64,000 nucleotides of DNA from Ruminococcus sp. Its GTDB lineage: Bacteria; Bacillota; Clostridia; Oscillospirales; Ruminococcaceae. Positions 52,242-61,542 of the stretch are shown piece by piece (positions within the stretch are counted from its first letter, which is position 1; each line of letters starts with the position of its first letter). The stretch covers positions 17,747 through 81,746 of the forward strand of contig JAFXXU010000051.1 in NCBI GenBank assembly GCA_017542125.1, written 5' to 3'. Both the position numbers and the translations under genes were made by a program. The notes under the pieces are model-generated. The model worked only from the letters and a program-made list of their open reading frames with translations, did no database searches and was not told the origin of the DNA.

Positions 52242-53576
52242 ATGGCATTGCCCGTTGTTGCGGTGGTCGGGAGACCTAACGTCGGCAAGAGCACGCTTTT
52301 CAACAAGCTCATAGGGCAGAAGCTCTCGATAGTAGAGGATACCCCGGGCGTTACCCGCGACAGGATATACTCAAAGTGTGAGTGGCTGGGTCATGAATTC
52401 ATGCTGGTGGATACCGGCGGTATCGAGCCCGATTCGGATGACATCATCCTTTCTCAGATGCGCCGTCAGGCGGAGCTTGCCATAAGCAGCGCCGATGTCA
52501 TAATACTCGTCACCGATATAAAGACAGGCGTTACCGCCAGCGATAACGACGTCGCAGCTATGCTGAGAAAGTCGGGGAAGCCGGTGGTGCTCTGCGTGAA
52601 CAAGTGCGACAGCCTGGGCGAGCCCCCGATGGAGTTCTATGAATTCTATAATCTCGGCCTCGGGGAGCCCATAGCCGTATCCTCGGTACACGGCCACGGC
52701 ACCGGCGATCTGCTGGACGAGGTGCTGAAGGATCTCCCGGAGGAAAGCGGCGAGGAGTACGGCGAGGATGTCATCAGAGTCGCCGTAATAGGCAAGCCCA
52801 ATGTGGGCAAGTCCTCAATGATCAATAAGATCTGCGGCGAGGAGAGGATGATCGTCTCGGATATAGCGGGAACCACCCGCGATGCGACGGATACCTACGT
52901 CGAGAACGAGCAGGGCAAGTTCGTGCTGATAGATACCGCGGGCATCAGGAGAAAATCCAAGGTGCTGGATGCGGTGGAAAAGTACAGCGTCCTCTGCTCC
53001 TATATGGCGGTGGACAGGGCTGATGTGGCGGTCATCGTCATCGACGCCACCGTGGGCTTCACCGAGCAGGATTCCAAGGTCGCCGGATACGCCCACGAAA
53101 AGGGCAAGGCCTGCGTGGTGGCAGTGAACAAATGGGATGCCATCGAGAAGGACACCCACACCATGGACGACTTCCGCAAGAAGCTGGAGGATGATTTCAG
53201 CTTTATGAGCTACGTCCCCTTTGTGTTCATCTCCGCAAAGACGGGGCTGCGCATCGACAAGCTCTTTGAGACGGTGAACTATGTTGCGGCTCAGAATGCC
53301 GTCCGCATACCCACCGGAAGGCTCAACGATGTTCTCGCCTATGCCACCGCCCGAGTACAGCCCCCCTCCGACAAGGGCAGGAGGCTCAAGATATACTATA
53401 TGACCCAGGCGTCCACCAAGCCGCCTACGTTCATAGCCTTTGTCAACCGTGCGGAGCTGTTCCATTTTTCCTATCAGAGATATATCGAGAACCAGATAAG
53501 AGAGACCTTCTCCCTGGATGCCACGCCAATAGTGATCAAGGTGCGCGAGCGCGACAGGGACGATGTGAAGTCTTGA
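52242..53576 (+). CDS. der: tandem GTPase Der (EngA)
   Basis: This 444-residue essential GTPase acts in 50S assembly and has two G domains and a KH-like C-terminal domain. The first has GRPNVGKST and DTGG with NKCD; the second has GKPNVGKSS near residue 185, DTAGIRRKSK and NKWD. ATG at 52242 is chosen because the AAAGGAG at 52226-52232 directly abuts the upstream ATG at 52233. It is 32 bp after the DUF512 gene. Confidence 0.96.
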   Translation: MALPVVAVVGRPNVGKSTLFNKLIGQKLSIVEDTPGVTRDRIYSKCEWLGHEFMLVDTGGIEPDSDDIILSQMRRQAELAISSADVIILVTDIKTGVTASDNDVAAMLRKSGKPVVLCVNKCDSLGEPPMEFYEFYNLGLGEPIAVSSVHGHGTGDLLDEVLKDLPEESGEEYGEDVIRVAVIGKPNVGKSSMINKICGEERMIVSDIAGTTRDATDTYVENEQGKFVLIDTAGIRRKSKVLDAVEKYSVLCSYMAVDRADVAVIVIDATVGFTEQDSKVAGYAHEKGKACVVAVNKWDAIEKDTHTMDDFRKKLEDDFSFMSYVPFVFISAKTGLRIDKLFETVNYVAAQNAVRIPTGRLNDVLAYATARVQPPSDKGRRLKIYYMTQASTKPPTFIAFVNRAELFHFSYQRYIENQIRETFSLDATPIVIKVRERDRDDVKS

Positions 53577-53592
53577 CCAAGGAGAGATAAGC

Positions 53593-54276
53593 TTGAAAGA
53601 AGTTTTCGCTGTTTTGTTTACAGTAGTGTTTTCATACCTGTTTGGCAGCCTCAACTCGGCGATAATCGTCTGCCGGGTCTGGAAGCGGCAGGATATCCGG
53701 GATTACGGCAGCAAGAATGCGGGCCTTACCAATGTGCTGAGAGTCTACGGCAAGGGCCCCGCTCTGGCGACGCTGATCTGCGACCTGGCCAAGGGCGTTA
53801 TCGCAGTAGTGATATGCAGGATAGTCGTGCATCAGGTGATGGGCGTTGAGTTCTTCGGCGACCCCAGGTTCATCGGCTACATTGCCGGCCTGTTCGTGAT
53901 GCTGGGGCATTGCTTCCCGGTATTCTACGGCTTCCACGGCGGAAAGGGCGTGCTGCTGGCAGCTACCACACTCCTTGCAATTGACCCGCTGACCTGCGTG
54001 CTTTCGCTGAGCGTGTTCGCGCTGCTGGTGGCGCTTACCAAGTATGTTTCGGTGGGCTCCATATGTGCGGCGATAGCTTACCCCACCTTCACCTTCCTGC
54101 TCCAGAAATTCGCCTACGACGAGGGCTATGCGGTCCTGCCGAATACGGCGGTGGCCTTTCTGATCTGCGTGCTGATAATCTATCTGCATAAGCCAAATAT
54201 CCAGAGGCTCATGGCGGGAACAGAGAACAAGTTCGGTGCCAAGAAAAAGCAAGAGGAGGATACCGAAAATGGCTGA
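53593..54276 (+). CDS. plsY: acyl-phosphate:glycerol-3-phosphate acyltransferase
   Basis: This 227-residue integral membrane enzyme makes lysophosphatidic acid from acyl-phosphate and glycerol 3-phosphate. The three family motifs are visible: GSLNSAIIV, GSKNAGLTNVLRVYGKG and FHGGKG. Five to six hydrophobic segments and a Lys/Glu-rich tail complete it. The start is TTG at 53593 after AAGGAGAG. Its last 8 bases overlap gpsA, which makes its substrate; the pairing is functionally sensible. Confidence 0.94.
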   Translation: MKEVFAVLFTVVFSYLFGSLNSAIIVCRVWKRQDIRDYGSKNAGLTNVLRVYGKGPALATLICDLAKGVIAVVICRIVVHQVMGVEFFGDPRFIGYIAGLFVMLGHCFPVFYGFHGGKGVLLAATTLLAIDPLTCVLSLSVFALLVALTKYVSVGSICAAIAYPTFTFLLQKFAYDEGYAVLPNTAVAFLICVLIIYLHKPNIQRLMAGTENKFGAKKKQEEDTENG

Positions 54277-55285
54277 TATTGCAATACTCGGCTCAGGAGG
54301 CTTCGGTCTTGCGCTGGCTATGATGTGCCGCAGGGCAGGTCACAGCGTGGTGGTATGGTCGAAATTCCAGGACGAGATAGATACCATCAAAAGAACAGGC
54401 ACCCTGAAATCCAAGCTGCCCGGGGTGAAGATCCCCTCGGATGTGGGGCTCACCACCGATATCTCCTGCGTAGCCGACAAGGATCTTGTGATCGTGGGCA
54501 TACCCACATCTTTCCTGCGTGCTGTCTGCGTTGAGGCGGCGCCCTATGTTTCAGAGCGCTCTATCGTCGTAAACACGGCGAAGGGTCTGGAGAACGGCAC
54601 CCTCAAAACCATGAGCACCGTTATGAAGGAGGTATTCCCGAAGAATACCATAGCCGTACTGACAGGCCCCAGCCACGCCGAGGAGCTGGCCAGAGGCATC
54701 CCCACCACGGTGGCTGTCACCTCGGAGAGCACCGAGGCTTCAAACTATGTTCAGAACATCCTCTCCAACGATACCTTCCGTGTATATGTGAACGACGACG
54801 TTATCGGCTGTGAGATAGGCGGCTCGCTGAAAAACGTTATAGCCCTGGCTGCGGGCGTCATTGACGGCCTGGGCATGGGCGACAACACCAAGGCTGCCCT
54901 TATGACCCGCGGCATCAAGGAGATCAGGACGCTGGGTATCGCCATGGGCGCCAAGTCCGAGACCTTTGCGGGGCTCAGCGGCATAGGCGATCTTATCGTT
55001 ACCTGCTGCTCTATGCACAGCCGCAACCGCAGAGCGGGCATCCTCATCGGAAAGGGCGTCGATCCCGCCGAGGCGGTGGAGCAGGTAGGCACCGTTGAGG
55101 GCTATGTCTGCACTGAGAACGCTTATGCTCTGGGTAAAAAGCTGGGAGTGGAGCTTCCCATAACCGAGCAGCTCTATAAGATACTCTTTGAGGGAGTAAA
55201 GCCCGGTGAGGCACTGAAATACCTTATGGGCAGACCCACCAAGAACGAGACCGAGGATCAGTTCCTCGTGCGCAACAGCTTCTGA
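54269..55285 (+). CDS. gpsA: glycerol-3-phosphate dehydrogenase [NAD(P)+]
   Basis: This 338-residue cytoplasmic enzyme reduces dihydroxyacetone phosphate to glycerol 3-phosphate for phospholipid synthesis. It begins MADIAILGSGGFGLALAMM (Rossmann loop). TGPSHAEEL and SLKNVIALAAG with the catalytic Lys follow, then GLSGIGDLIVTC and SRNRRAG. ATG at 54269 is chosen over 54236 because of AGGAGG at 54253-54259 and the conserved N terminus. It directly overlaps plsY. Confidence 0.96.
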   Translation: MADIAILGSGGFGLALAMMCRRAGHSVVVWSKFQDEIDTIKRTGTLKSKLPGVKIPSDVGLTTDISCVADKDLVIVGIPTSFLRAVCVEAAPYVSERSIVVNTAKGLENGTLKTMSTVMKEVFPKNTIAVLTGPSHAEELARGIPTTVAVTSESTEASNYVQNILSNDTFRVYVNDDVIGCEIGGSLKNVIALAAGVIDGLGMGDNTKAALMTRGIKEIRTLGIAMGAKSETFAGLSGIGDLIVTCCSMHSRNRRAGILIGKGVDPAEAVEQVGTVEGYVCTENAYALGKKLGVELPITEQLYKILFEGVKPGEALKYLMGRPTKNETEDQFLVRNSF

Positions 55286-55298
55286 GAGGGGGAGAGCT

Positions 55299-55694
55299 AT
55301 GCTTTTCAAGCATCAGATCAAAACGGAGCGTGAGGGCTTCTATAACATCACCAGCTATCTGAGGCAGGCTCTGCTGGAAACGGGTATGGAGAGCGGCATA
55401 GCCGTGATCTACTGCCCCCACACCACGGCGGGCATCACCATAAACGAGAACGCCGACCCCGATGTTGTCACCGACCTGCTCTACGCGCTTGACAAGACCT
55501 ACCCCGACCGTCCCCAGTTCCGCCATTCAGAGGGCAACAGCGCGGCGCACCTGAAATCCAGCTGCATCGGCGCTTCGGTAACTGTTATCGTGGAGGACGG
55601 CAGACCTCTGCTGGGTATCTGGCAGGGCATCTACTTCACCGAGTTTGACGGGCCCCGGAACAGGACCTTCTATATCAAGCTGATAAAGGGCTGA
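55299..55694 (+). CDS. yjbQ: YjbQ/UPF0047 family protein
   Basis: This 131-residue protein of the UPF0047 family has YCPHTTAGITINENADPDV near residues 43-61 and the metal-binding/active region IGASVTVIVEDGRPLLGIWQ split by the usual strand. A secondary thiamine-phosphate synthase activity has been reported for the E. coli member; the main role is unclear. It is the last gene of the DUF512-der-plsY-gpsA run, 13 bp after gpsA. Confidence 0.92.
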   Translation: MLFKHQIKTEREGFYNITSYLRQALLETGMESGIAVIYCPHTTAGITINENADPDVVTDLLYALDKTYPDRPQFRHSEGNSAAHLKSSCIGASVTVIVEDGRPLLGIWQGIYFTEFDGPRNRTFYIKLIKG

Positions 55695-55790
55695 GCCCAG
55701 GTAAAGGTGATCGCCGGGAACAGCGGACTAAAGGCAGCGGGTCCATCCGACGAAATACCGTGACGACCGGATCTTATTTCTGAACACAGC

Positions 55791-55816
55791 GGACGCTCTT
55801 CGGGGCGCCCGTTTTT
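55791..55816 (+). terminator. probable terminator after yjbQ
   Basis: GGACGC pairs with GCGCCC with one mismatch around a TCTTCGG loop, followed by GTTTTTG. The 90 bp before it and the 100 bp after it hold no gene or motif that I can name, apart from the promoter at 55924. Confidence 0.6.
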
Positions 55817-55923
55817 GTTTGCGAGGATAAGTATAAAGAAACTTAGAGTATGTTAAATCATATAGCTATTTTAGGCAATTATGACAAATTCCTTAATATT
55901 TATCTGTTGAATACTATAAGAGA

Positions 55924-55952
55924 TTGACAAAGGCTTTGCTTTGGTATATAAT
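55924..55952 (+). promoter_or_regulatory. promoter of the CAP-domain lipoprotein gene
   Basis: TTGACA (55924-55929) and TATAAT (55947-55952) are 17 bp apart. Confidence 0.85.
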
Positions 55953-55990
55953 ATAACATAAGGAAATATGTGCCGGAGGGAGGAGCCGAT

Positions 55991-57202
55991 ATGAGATTAA
56001 AAACAAGGAAACGGGCAGCGTCTGCGGCTGCGGTAATGGCAGCGGCGGTATTATCTTTGAGCGCTTGCGGCTCTTACGATGTCCCTGCCGATAAGCTGTA
56101 TTCAAAATTCGCGGTGGCAGCCAACAACATAAGCCACGCCGAGGGCAAGAGAGTCCTTGCCTCGGATGACGGCCTGCTGGCGGGTATCGTGGGTTTCCCG
56201 GAGGATACCTTGATAACCCTGCCCCCCGAAACATCTGCTCCCGAGGAAAGCTCCGTACCGGAGGAGAGCTCCGAGCCCGAAGCTCCCGTGAGCGTATCTG
56301 AGGAAAGCTCCGAGCCGGAGGAGATTTCCGAGCCGGATGAAAGCTCTGTCCCCGAGGACGACAGCCATCAGAACGCCGATGACAGCTCGATACCCGATGA
56401 CAGCTCCGAGCCGGAGGAGGAAAGCTCCGAAGAGTCTTCGGAACCCAGCTCAGTAACCAGCAAGGCTCCGCAGACCACTTCAAGCAAGGCTCCGCAGACT
56501 ACTTCAAGCAAGTCCTCGCAGACTACGTCCAGCAAGGCTCCGCAGACTACGTCCAGCAAGTCTTCACAAACTACTTCAAGCAAGTCTTCGCAGACCACAT
56601 CGAGCAAGTCTTCACAGGATACATCCAGCAAGTCCTCACAGACCACATCGAGCAAGTCCTCGCAGGATACGTCAAGCAAGGCTTCCGAGGACTCCGGCAG
56701 CACCTCGACCGTAGCCAAGGATGCCGAAAAGTATCTGACCGAGGATGTAAGCGATCTGCTGCAGCTCATCAACGAGGAGCGCGCCAAGAACACGGCTCTC
56801 AAGCTCAAGCCCCTCACCCTGGACGGCAAGCTCTGCGAAGCTGCCAACGTCAGAGTGATGGAGATACAGGACGTCTGGGGGCATACCCGTCCCAACGGGC
56901 AGAGCTCCAAGGACTATATCAGATCGGTAATGGGCGGCAAGGGTCTGGCAGGCGAGAATATCGCCTATAACTACGAGACCGCCGTGGAGGTAATGTATTT
57001 CAAGGATATGCGCACCGACGTCCCGCCGGAGGATCTTGCCTACGGCTGGATGGAGACTTACCGCGTCGGCGGCAAGCACAAGGATATAATCCTGAACGAA
57101 TACTATGACCGCATAGGCTTAGCCGTCTACGAGGATATGAGCACCGGAAGATCCGTAAAAAGCTGGGTAGCCGTATTCTACAGCACCACAGCCCATATAT
57201 GA
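55991..57202 (+). CDS. CAP (SCP/PR1) domain lipoprotein with Ser-rich repeat stalk
   Basis: This 403-residue lipoprotein has a signal peptide with lipobox LSAC (Cys near residue 26). A Glu/Pro/Ser-rich segment (about 75-155) is followed by ten 8-residue repeats (SKAPQTTS, SKSSQTTS, SKSSQDTS; about 157-236). The C-terminal CAP domain (about 250-400) shows LINEERAKN, VWGHTRPNG, AGENIAYNY and YDRIGLAVY, with the usual His and Glu of the CAP cavity. The repeats look like a stalk that projects the domain through the wall. ATG at 55991 follows GGGAGGAG. The CAP ligand is unknown. It is monocistronic. Confidence 0.87.
   Translation: MRLKTRKRAASAAAVMAAAVLSLSACGSYDVPADKLYSKFAVAANNISHAEGKRVLASDDGLLAGIVGFPEDTLITLPPETSAPEESSVPEESSEPEAPVSVSEESSEPEEISEPDESSVPEDDSHQNADDSSIPDDSSEPEEESSEESSEPSSVTSKAPQTTSSKAPQTTSSKSSQTTSSKAPQTTSSKSSQTTSSKSSQTTSSKSSQDTSSKSSQTTSSKSSQDTSSKASEDSGSTSTVAKDAEKYLTEDVSDLLQLINEERAKNTALKLKPLTLDGKLCEAANVRVMEIQDVWGHTRPNGQSSKDYIRSVMGGKGLAGENIAYNYETAVEVMYFKDMRTDVPPEDLAYGWMETYRVGGKHKDIILNEYYDRIGLAVYEDMSTGRSVKSWVAVFYSTTAHI
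56459..56698 (+). repeat. ten-unit 24 bp coding repeat in the CAP lipoprotein
   Basis: Ten in-frame 24 bp units encode SK(AP/SS)Q(T/D)TS. Synonymous changes between units show that the array is not of very recent origin, but the length could vary between strains by slippage. Confidence 0.88.
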
Positions 57203-57208
57203 CCTGTC

Positions 57209-57237
57209 AGCACCCGGGGAGACCCGGGTGCTTTTTT
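57209..57237 (+). terminator. terminator after the CAP lipoprotein gene
   Basis: The stem AGCACCCGGG/CCCGGGTGCT is followed by TTTTTT. Confidence 0.92.
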
Positions 57238-57277
57238 GCGTCCCGGCAGCTTCAAACAAAAAATTTGCGTTTCCCCC

Positions 57278-57306
57278 TTTACATTCACCACAAAATATAG
57301 TATAAT
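57278..57306 (+). promoter_or_regulatory. promoter of the pyrH-ispG operon
   Basis: TTTACA (57278-57283) and TATAAT (57301-57306) are 17 bp apart. Confidence 0.75.
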
Positions 57307-57365
57307 TGTACTATGAGTAATTGTGCGGAAATCACTTTGCAAATATGATTAAGGAGTGGTCAGTT

Positions 57366-58073
57366 ATGGAACCCAAGTATAAGCGCATTCTTCTTAAACT
57401 CAGCGGTGAAGCCCTTGCCGGGGATAAGAAGACAGGGCTTGATTACGATGTTATCACCTCCTTCGGCAAGAGCATCAAGAAGTGCGTCGATGCTGGCGTC
57501 GAGGTGGGTATCGTTGTCGGCGGAGGCAATTTTTGGAGAGGCAGATCCAGCGGAGATATGGACAGAACAAGAGCCGACCATATCGGTATGCTGGCTACGG
57601 CTATGAACGCCCTGGCAGTAGCGGACGGTCTGGAACACTGCGGCCTTGAGGTCAGAGTGCAGACGGCTATCTCCATGCCACAGGTGGCTGAGCCTTATAT
57701 CAGGAACAAGACTATGCGCCATTTCGAGAAGGGAAGAGTCTGTGTCTTCGGATGCGGCACCGGAAACCCCTTCTTCTCCACCGATACCGCCGCAGCTCTG
57801 AGAGCTGCCGAGATCGAGGCGGATATCTTCTTCAAGGCTACCATGGTAGACGGCGTCTACAACAAGGATCCCAGGAAGTTCCCCGATGCGGTCAAGTACG
57901 AGACCCTGAGCTTCAACGACATCCTCTCAAACGACCTTAAGGTCATGGACTCCACTGCAGCCGCTATGTGCAAGGATAACAACATCCCCATACTGGTATT
58001 CGACCTTGCCAGACCGGATAATATCTATGACGCCTGCATGGGCGCGAAGATAGGCACCCTCGTTATAAACTGA
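57366..58073 (+). CDS. pyrH: uridylate kinase
   Basis: This 235-residue hexameric kinase converts UMP to UDP. It begins [19 protein letters not shown], with [13 protein letters not shown], the UMP-contact segment [17 protein letters not shown], and a C-terminal GTLVIN. ATG at 57366 follows AAGGAG; the earlier in-frame ATG at 57321 has no ribosome site. It is the first gene of a seven-gene run that continues to ispG. Confidence 0.96.
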   Translation: MEPKYKRILLKLSGEALAGDKKTGLDYDVITSFGKSIKKCVDAGVEVGIVVGGGNFWRGRSSGDMDRTRADHIGMLATAMNALAVADGLEHCGLEVRVQTAISMPQVAEPYIRNKTMRHFEKGRVCVFGCGTGNPFFSTDTAAALRAAEIEADIFFKATMVDGVYNKDPRKFPDAVKYETLSFNDILSNDLKVMDSTAAAMCKDNNIPILVFDLARPDNIYDACMGAKIGTLVIN

Positions 58074-58108
58074 GCAGATAATCATTTTACCGAAAGGAAT
58101 GAAATAAT

Positions 58109-58663
58109 ATGAAACAGATCATTGAGAACGCCAAGAGCAAAATGGATAAGTCGATAAACGTTATGCTTTCCGATTTCGCTTCAATCAGAGTCGGCAGAGC
58201 CAACCCCGCCGTCCTCGATAAGGTAAGAGTGGATTACTACGGCTCTCCCACACCCGTGAACCAGCTGGCAACCGTCTCCGTTTCCGAGGCGAGAGTTCTG
58301 GTCATCACCCCCTGGGACAAGTCGATGCTCACCAAGCTGGAGAAGGCTATCCAGGCTTCGGATATCGGTATCAATCCCCAGAACGACGGCACCGTCCTCA
58401 GAATGACCTTTCCCCAGCTCACCGAGGAGGACAGAAAGAAGATCGTTAAGGACGTCAAGAAGCAGGGCGAGGATACCAAGGTAGCTATCCGCTCCATCAG
58501 GCGCGACGCTATCGAGAAGATCAAGGCCAAGAAGAAGAACAACGAGATCACCGAGGACGATCAGGCAGACGGTGAGGAGCAGATCCAGAAGCTAACGGAC
58601 AAGTTCGTCAAGAAGGTCGATGAGCACGTTGCCGAGAAGGAAAAAGAGATCATGTCGATCTGA
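58109..58663 (+). CDS. frr: ribosome recycling factor
   Basis: This 184-residue factor, with EF-G, splits post-termination ribosomes. ASIRVGRANPAVLDKVRVDYYG is present in two halves, and RMTFPQLTEEDRK and the basic C-terminal coiled helices are typical. AAAGGAA lies upstream of the ATG. It keeps its conserved place after pyrH. Confidence 0.97.
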   Translation: MKQIIENAKSKMDKSINVMLSDFASIRVGRANPAVLDKVRVDYYGSPTPVNQLATVSVSEARVLVITPWDKSMLTKLEKAIQASDIGINPQNDGTVLRMTFPQLTEEDRKKIVKDVKKQGEDTKVAIRSIRRDAIEKIKAKKKNNEITEDDQADGEEQIQKLTDKFVKKVDEHVAEKEKEIMSI

Positions 58664-58678
58664 TCGGAGCTGTAAATA

Positions 58679-59410
58679 ATGGCTATAATGAAAAAGAAGC
58701 AGGAGCCTGCCGAGCTGAAGATACCCGTTCACGTCGGGATCATTATGGACGGCAACGGCAGATGGGCCAAAAAGCGCGGCCTGCCACGCAAGGCGGGTCA
58801 CTGGCAGGGCGCCAGGGTGTTCAAGACGATCTGCCGCCACGCCAAGGCCAGAGGTATAAAGTATATCACCTTCTATACCTTCTCCACCGAGAACTGGAAG
58901 CGCCCGAAGGAGGAGATCGACTCGCTGATGGCGCTGTTCGTCAAGTATTTCGATGACGTCAACGAGCTGATCGAGGAGGATGCGCGTATGCTCTTCATCG
59001 GCGACAGGACTCCCCTGAGCGATGAGCTGAAAGGGCTGATGAAGGATACCGAGGAGCGCTCCAAAAACTGTGACAAGATCACTATCATTATGGCGATCAA
59101 CTACGGCGGGCGCGATGAGCTCACCCACGCCGCAAAGCTCATAGCCGAGGACGTGAGGGACGGAAAGATAACTCCCGAGGACGTTACCCCGGAGCTTATA
59201 CAGAGCAAGCTCTATACCGCCGACATCCCCGATGTGGATCTTATCATAAGACCCAGCGGCGAGCAGAGGATCTCGAACTTCCTCATCTGGCAGTCGGCAT
59301 ATGCGGAGTATTATTTTGATAATATCCTCTGGCCCGATTTCAGCAAGAAGGATCTCGATAAGGCCATTGAGGTATACAGCGAACGCAACCGCAGATTCGG
59401 AGGCGTCTGA
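58679..59410 (+). CDS. uppS: isoprenyl (undecaprenyl) diphosphate synthase
   Basis: This 243-residue cis-prenyltransferase makes the lipid carrier for peptidoglycan. HVGIIMDGNGRWAKKRG supplies the catalytic Asp24. The later blocks YTFSTENWKRP and IRPSGEQRISNFLIWQ, with WPDF at the end, are intact. The ATG follows GGAG with 10 bp spacing, 16 bp after frr. Confidence 0.95.
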   Translation: MAIMKKKQEPAELKIPVHVGIIMDGNGRWAKKRGLPRKAGHWQGARVFKTICRHAKARGIKYITFYTFSTENWKRPKEEIDSLMALFVKYFDDVNELIEEDARMLFIGDRTPLSDELKGLMKDTEERSKNCDKITIIMAINYGGRDELTHAAKLIAEDVRDGKITPEDVTPELIQSKLYTADIPDVDLIIRPSGEQRISNFLIWQSAYAEYYFDNILWPDFSKKDLDKAIEVYSERNRRFGGV

Positions 59411-59439
59411 CGCCTAGTGAAAGGACAGAAACATAAGCT

Positions 59440-60276
59440 ATGAAGACCAGGATAATCTCCTCGGCAGTAGGCATCTCACTGGCTGTGATCTTGATCGCCC
59501 TGCACGAGACATTCGTATTCAACATTGCCATAGGCGCTGTTTCGGCGGTGGCCATTGCCGAGATATTCAAGGCGGCAAAGCATATCAAATATACCGTTCC
59601 CGCCCTGATGTGCTGCGCCTACGCATTCATCGACGCAGTCATCCCCGTGTTCCACAAGCACGGCTGGCTGACCTTCTTCACCAGCAGGTTCTATTTCGGA
59701 GCCCTTGTGCTGGCGATGTGCGTGTACTATCTGAAAAATCACGAGACATTCAAGTATAAGAGCCTGTTTTTTATGCTGGGCGTTGCTATACTGATACCCT
59801 ACTCCTTTGGCACCCTCATCTATATGGCTATGACCGAAGGCAGCCTGGGCGTGTATATGATCGTCATTACTCTCTGCGCGGCCTGGCTGGCGGATTCGGG
59901 AGCATACTTTGCAGGCACCTTCTTTGGCAAGACCAAGCTCTGCCCCGATATCAGCCCCAACAAGACTGTTGAGGGACTTGTGGGCGGCGTCATCGCCAAC
60001 GGCGTATTTATGCTGATAGTTACCCTCATCTTCGATCTTGCCACCGATACCTTCGCACCCAGATACGTTGTGGTGTTCTTCGCGGGTATGGCGGCGGCTC
60101 TGGTAGGTCTTATCGGAGACCTCACCGCTTCGGAGATCAAGCGTCAGGTGGGCATCAAGGATTACGGCAACGTAATGCCCGGTCACGGCGGCATTATGGA
60201 TCGCTTCGACAGCGTTCTGCTGGTGGCACCCTTTATGTATTACCTGTTCATCCAGGGTGCACTGATCAAGCTTTGA
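59440..60276 (+). CDS. cdsA: phosphatidate cytidylyltransferase
   Basis: This 278-residue polytopic membrane enzyme makes CDP-diacylglycerol from CTP and phosphatidate. It has about seven hydrophobic segments and the CDS signature near the C terminus: GDLTASEIKRQVGIKDYGN followed by MPGHGGIMDRFDS. The ribosome site is weak (AAAGGAC, distant). It lies 29 bp after uppS. Confidence 0.94.
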   Translation: MKTRIISSAVGISLAVILIALHETFVFNIAIGAVSAVAIAEIFKAAKHIKYTVPALMCCAYAFIDAVIPVFHKHGWLTFFTSRFYFGALVLAMCVYYLKNHETFKYKSLFFMLGVAILIPYSFGTLIYMAMTEGSLGVYMIVITLCAAWLADSGAYFAGTFFGKTKLCPDISPNKTVEGLVGGVIANGVFMLIVTLIFDLATDTFAPRYVVVFFAGMAAALVGLIGDLTASEIKRQVGIKDYGNVMPGHGGIMDRFDSVLLVAPFMYYLFIQGALIKL

Positions 60277-60286
60277 CAATAGTTTA

Positions 60287-60345
60287 CCGTAAAAGCACAG
60301 GGGGCGGCTCTTTTCGGAGCCCTGCCCCTTTGCGCGGTTTTACGG
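60287..60345 (+). other. large stem-loop between cdsA and dxr
   Basis: CCGTAAAA (60287-60294) pairs with TTTTACGG (60338-60345), and an inner GC stem (AGGGGGCGGCTC with GAGCCCTGCCCCT) closes on a TTTTCG loop. The structure ends 5 bp before the dxr GGAGG site. There is no T-run, so termination is unlikely; it could affect mRNA stability or dxr translation. Confidence 0.7.
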
Positions 60346-60360
60346 GGTCGGAGGTCTGAT

Positions 60361-61512
60361 ATGAAAACTGTTTCCGTCTTAGGCTCAACGGGCTCCATAG
60401 GCACTCAGGCATTAGAGGTCGCAAGGCTGCATAATTTTAAAGTGAGAGCGCTCGCCGCACACTCCAACGCCGCGCTTCTGGCGCAGCAGGCCAAGGAGTT
60501 CCTGCCCGGGTGCGTCTGCATTTTCAGAGAGGAGAAGGCCGGGGAGCTGAGAGAGCTGCTCTCCCGGGACGCCGATACCGCAGGCATAGAAGTCCTTACG
60601 GGGATGGAGGGGCTCAACAGGATAGCCTCCCTGGACGGCGTGGATATAATGCTCAATTCCGTGGTAGGTATGGTGGGGCTGGAGCCAACCCTTACCGCCA
60701 TCGAACACGGCACCGATATCGCCCTCGCCAATAAGGAGACCCTTGTCGCGGGCGGGGATCTGGTGATGAAAGCCGCCGCCGAGCGGGGAGTGAACATCTA
60801 CCCCGTGGACAGCGAGCATTCAGCCATATTCCAGTGCCTCCGGGGCAACAAGCGCTCGCAGCTGAAAAAGATCATCCTCACTGCCTCGGGCGGACCCTTC
60901 TACGGCAAGACCCGGGCGGAGCTGGAAAATATGACCGCAGCCCAGGCCCTCAAGCACCCCAACTGGTCAATGGGCAGAAAAATAACCATTGACTCTGCTA
61001 CACTTATGAATAAGGGGCTGGAGTTCATCGAGGCTATGCACCTGTTCGGCGTTTCCCCGGAGCAGATAGAGATCGTCGTCCACAAGCAGAGCATAATACA
61101 CTCGGCGGTGGAGTATGACGACTGCGCGGTGATCGCCCAGCTGGGCGTGCCGGATATGAAGATACCCATACAGTACGCCCTCCTTTATCCCGAGAGAGTG
61201 GAGTGCCCCACAAAGCCCCTCTCCCTGACGGATATAGGCACCCTGACCTTCTCAAAGCCCGATACCGAGACCTTTGAGTGCCTCGCGGCCTGCATCAGGG
61301 CTATAACCGTGGGCGGCACCATGCCCGCCATGGTCAACGGCGCCAATGAGGTAGCCGTGGCAGCGTTCCTGGAGGGGAAGATAGGCTTCCTCGACATCGG
61401 CAGGATCGTTTCGGGCGTGCTGAATGATCTTGACCCCGCTCCCGTCACCTGCCTGCAGGACGTCCTTGAGGCGGACAGAGCAGCGAGAGAATACGCAAAC
61501 ACCAGACTTTGA
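60361..61512 (+). CDS. dxr: 1-deoxy-D-xylulose 5-phosphate reductoisomerase
   Basis: This 383-residue NADPH enzyme makes methylerythritol 4-phosphate in the MEP isoprenoid pathway. It begins MKTVSVLGSTGSIGTQ (NADPH loop). DIALANKETLVAGG, DSEHSAIFQCL, LTASGGPF and the metal/substrate block ATLMNKGLEFIEA are all present. GGAGG lies 8 bp before the ATG. It is in one run with uppS, rseP and ispG. Confidence 0.96.
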   Translation: MKTVSVLGSTGSIGTQALEVARLHNFKVRALAAHSNAALLAQQAKEFLPGCVCIFREEKAGELRELLSRDADTAGIEVLTGMEGLNRIASLDGVDIMLNSVVGMVGLEPTLTAIEHGTDIALANKETLVAGGDLVMKAAAERGVNIYPVDSEHSAIFQCLRGNKRSQLKKIILTASGGPFYGKTRAELENMTAAQALKHPNWSMGRKITIDSATLMNKGLEFIEAMHLFGVSPEQIEIVVHKQSIIHSAVEYDDCAVIAQLGVPDMKIPIQYALLYPERVECPTKPLSLTDIGTLTFSKPDTETFECLAACIRAITVGGTMPAMVNGANEVAVAAFLEGKIGFLDIGRIVSGVLNDLDPAPVTCLQDVLEADRAAREYANTRL

Positions 61513-61542
61513 ACCCATAGATAAAGAAGGAAAGACAACAAT

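Noticed and set aside
56459-56698. CRISPR-like array from regular 24 bp spacing
   Set aside because: The units are in-frame, abut without spacers and encode a Ser/Thr-rich stalk.
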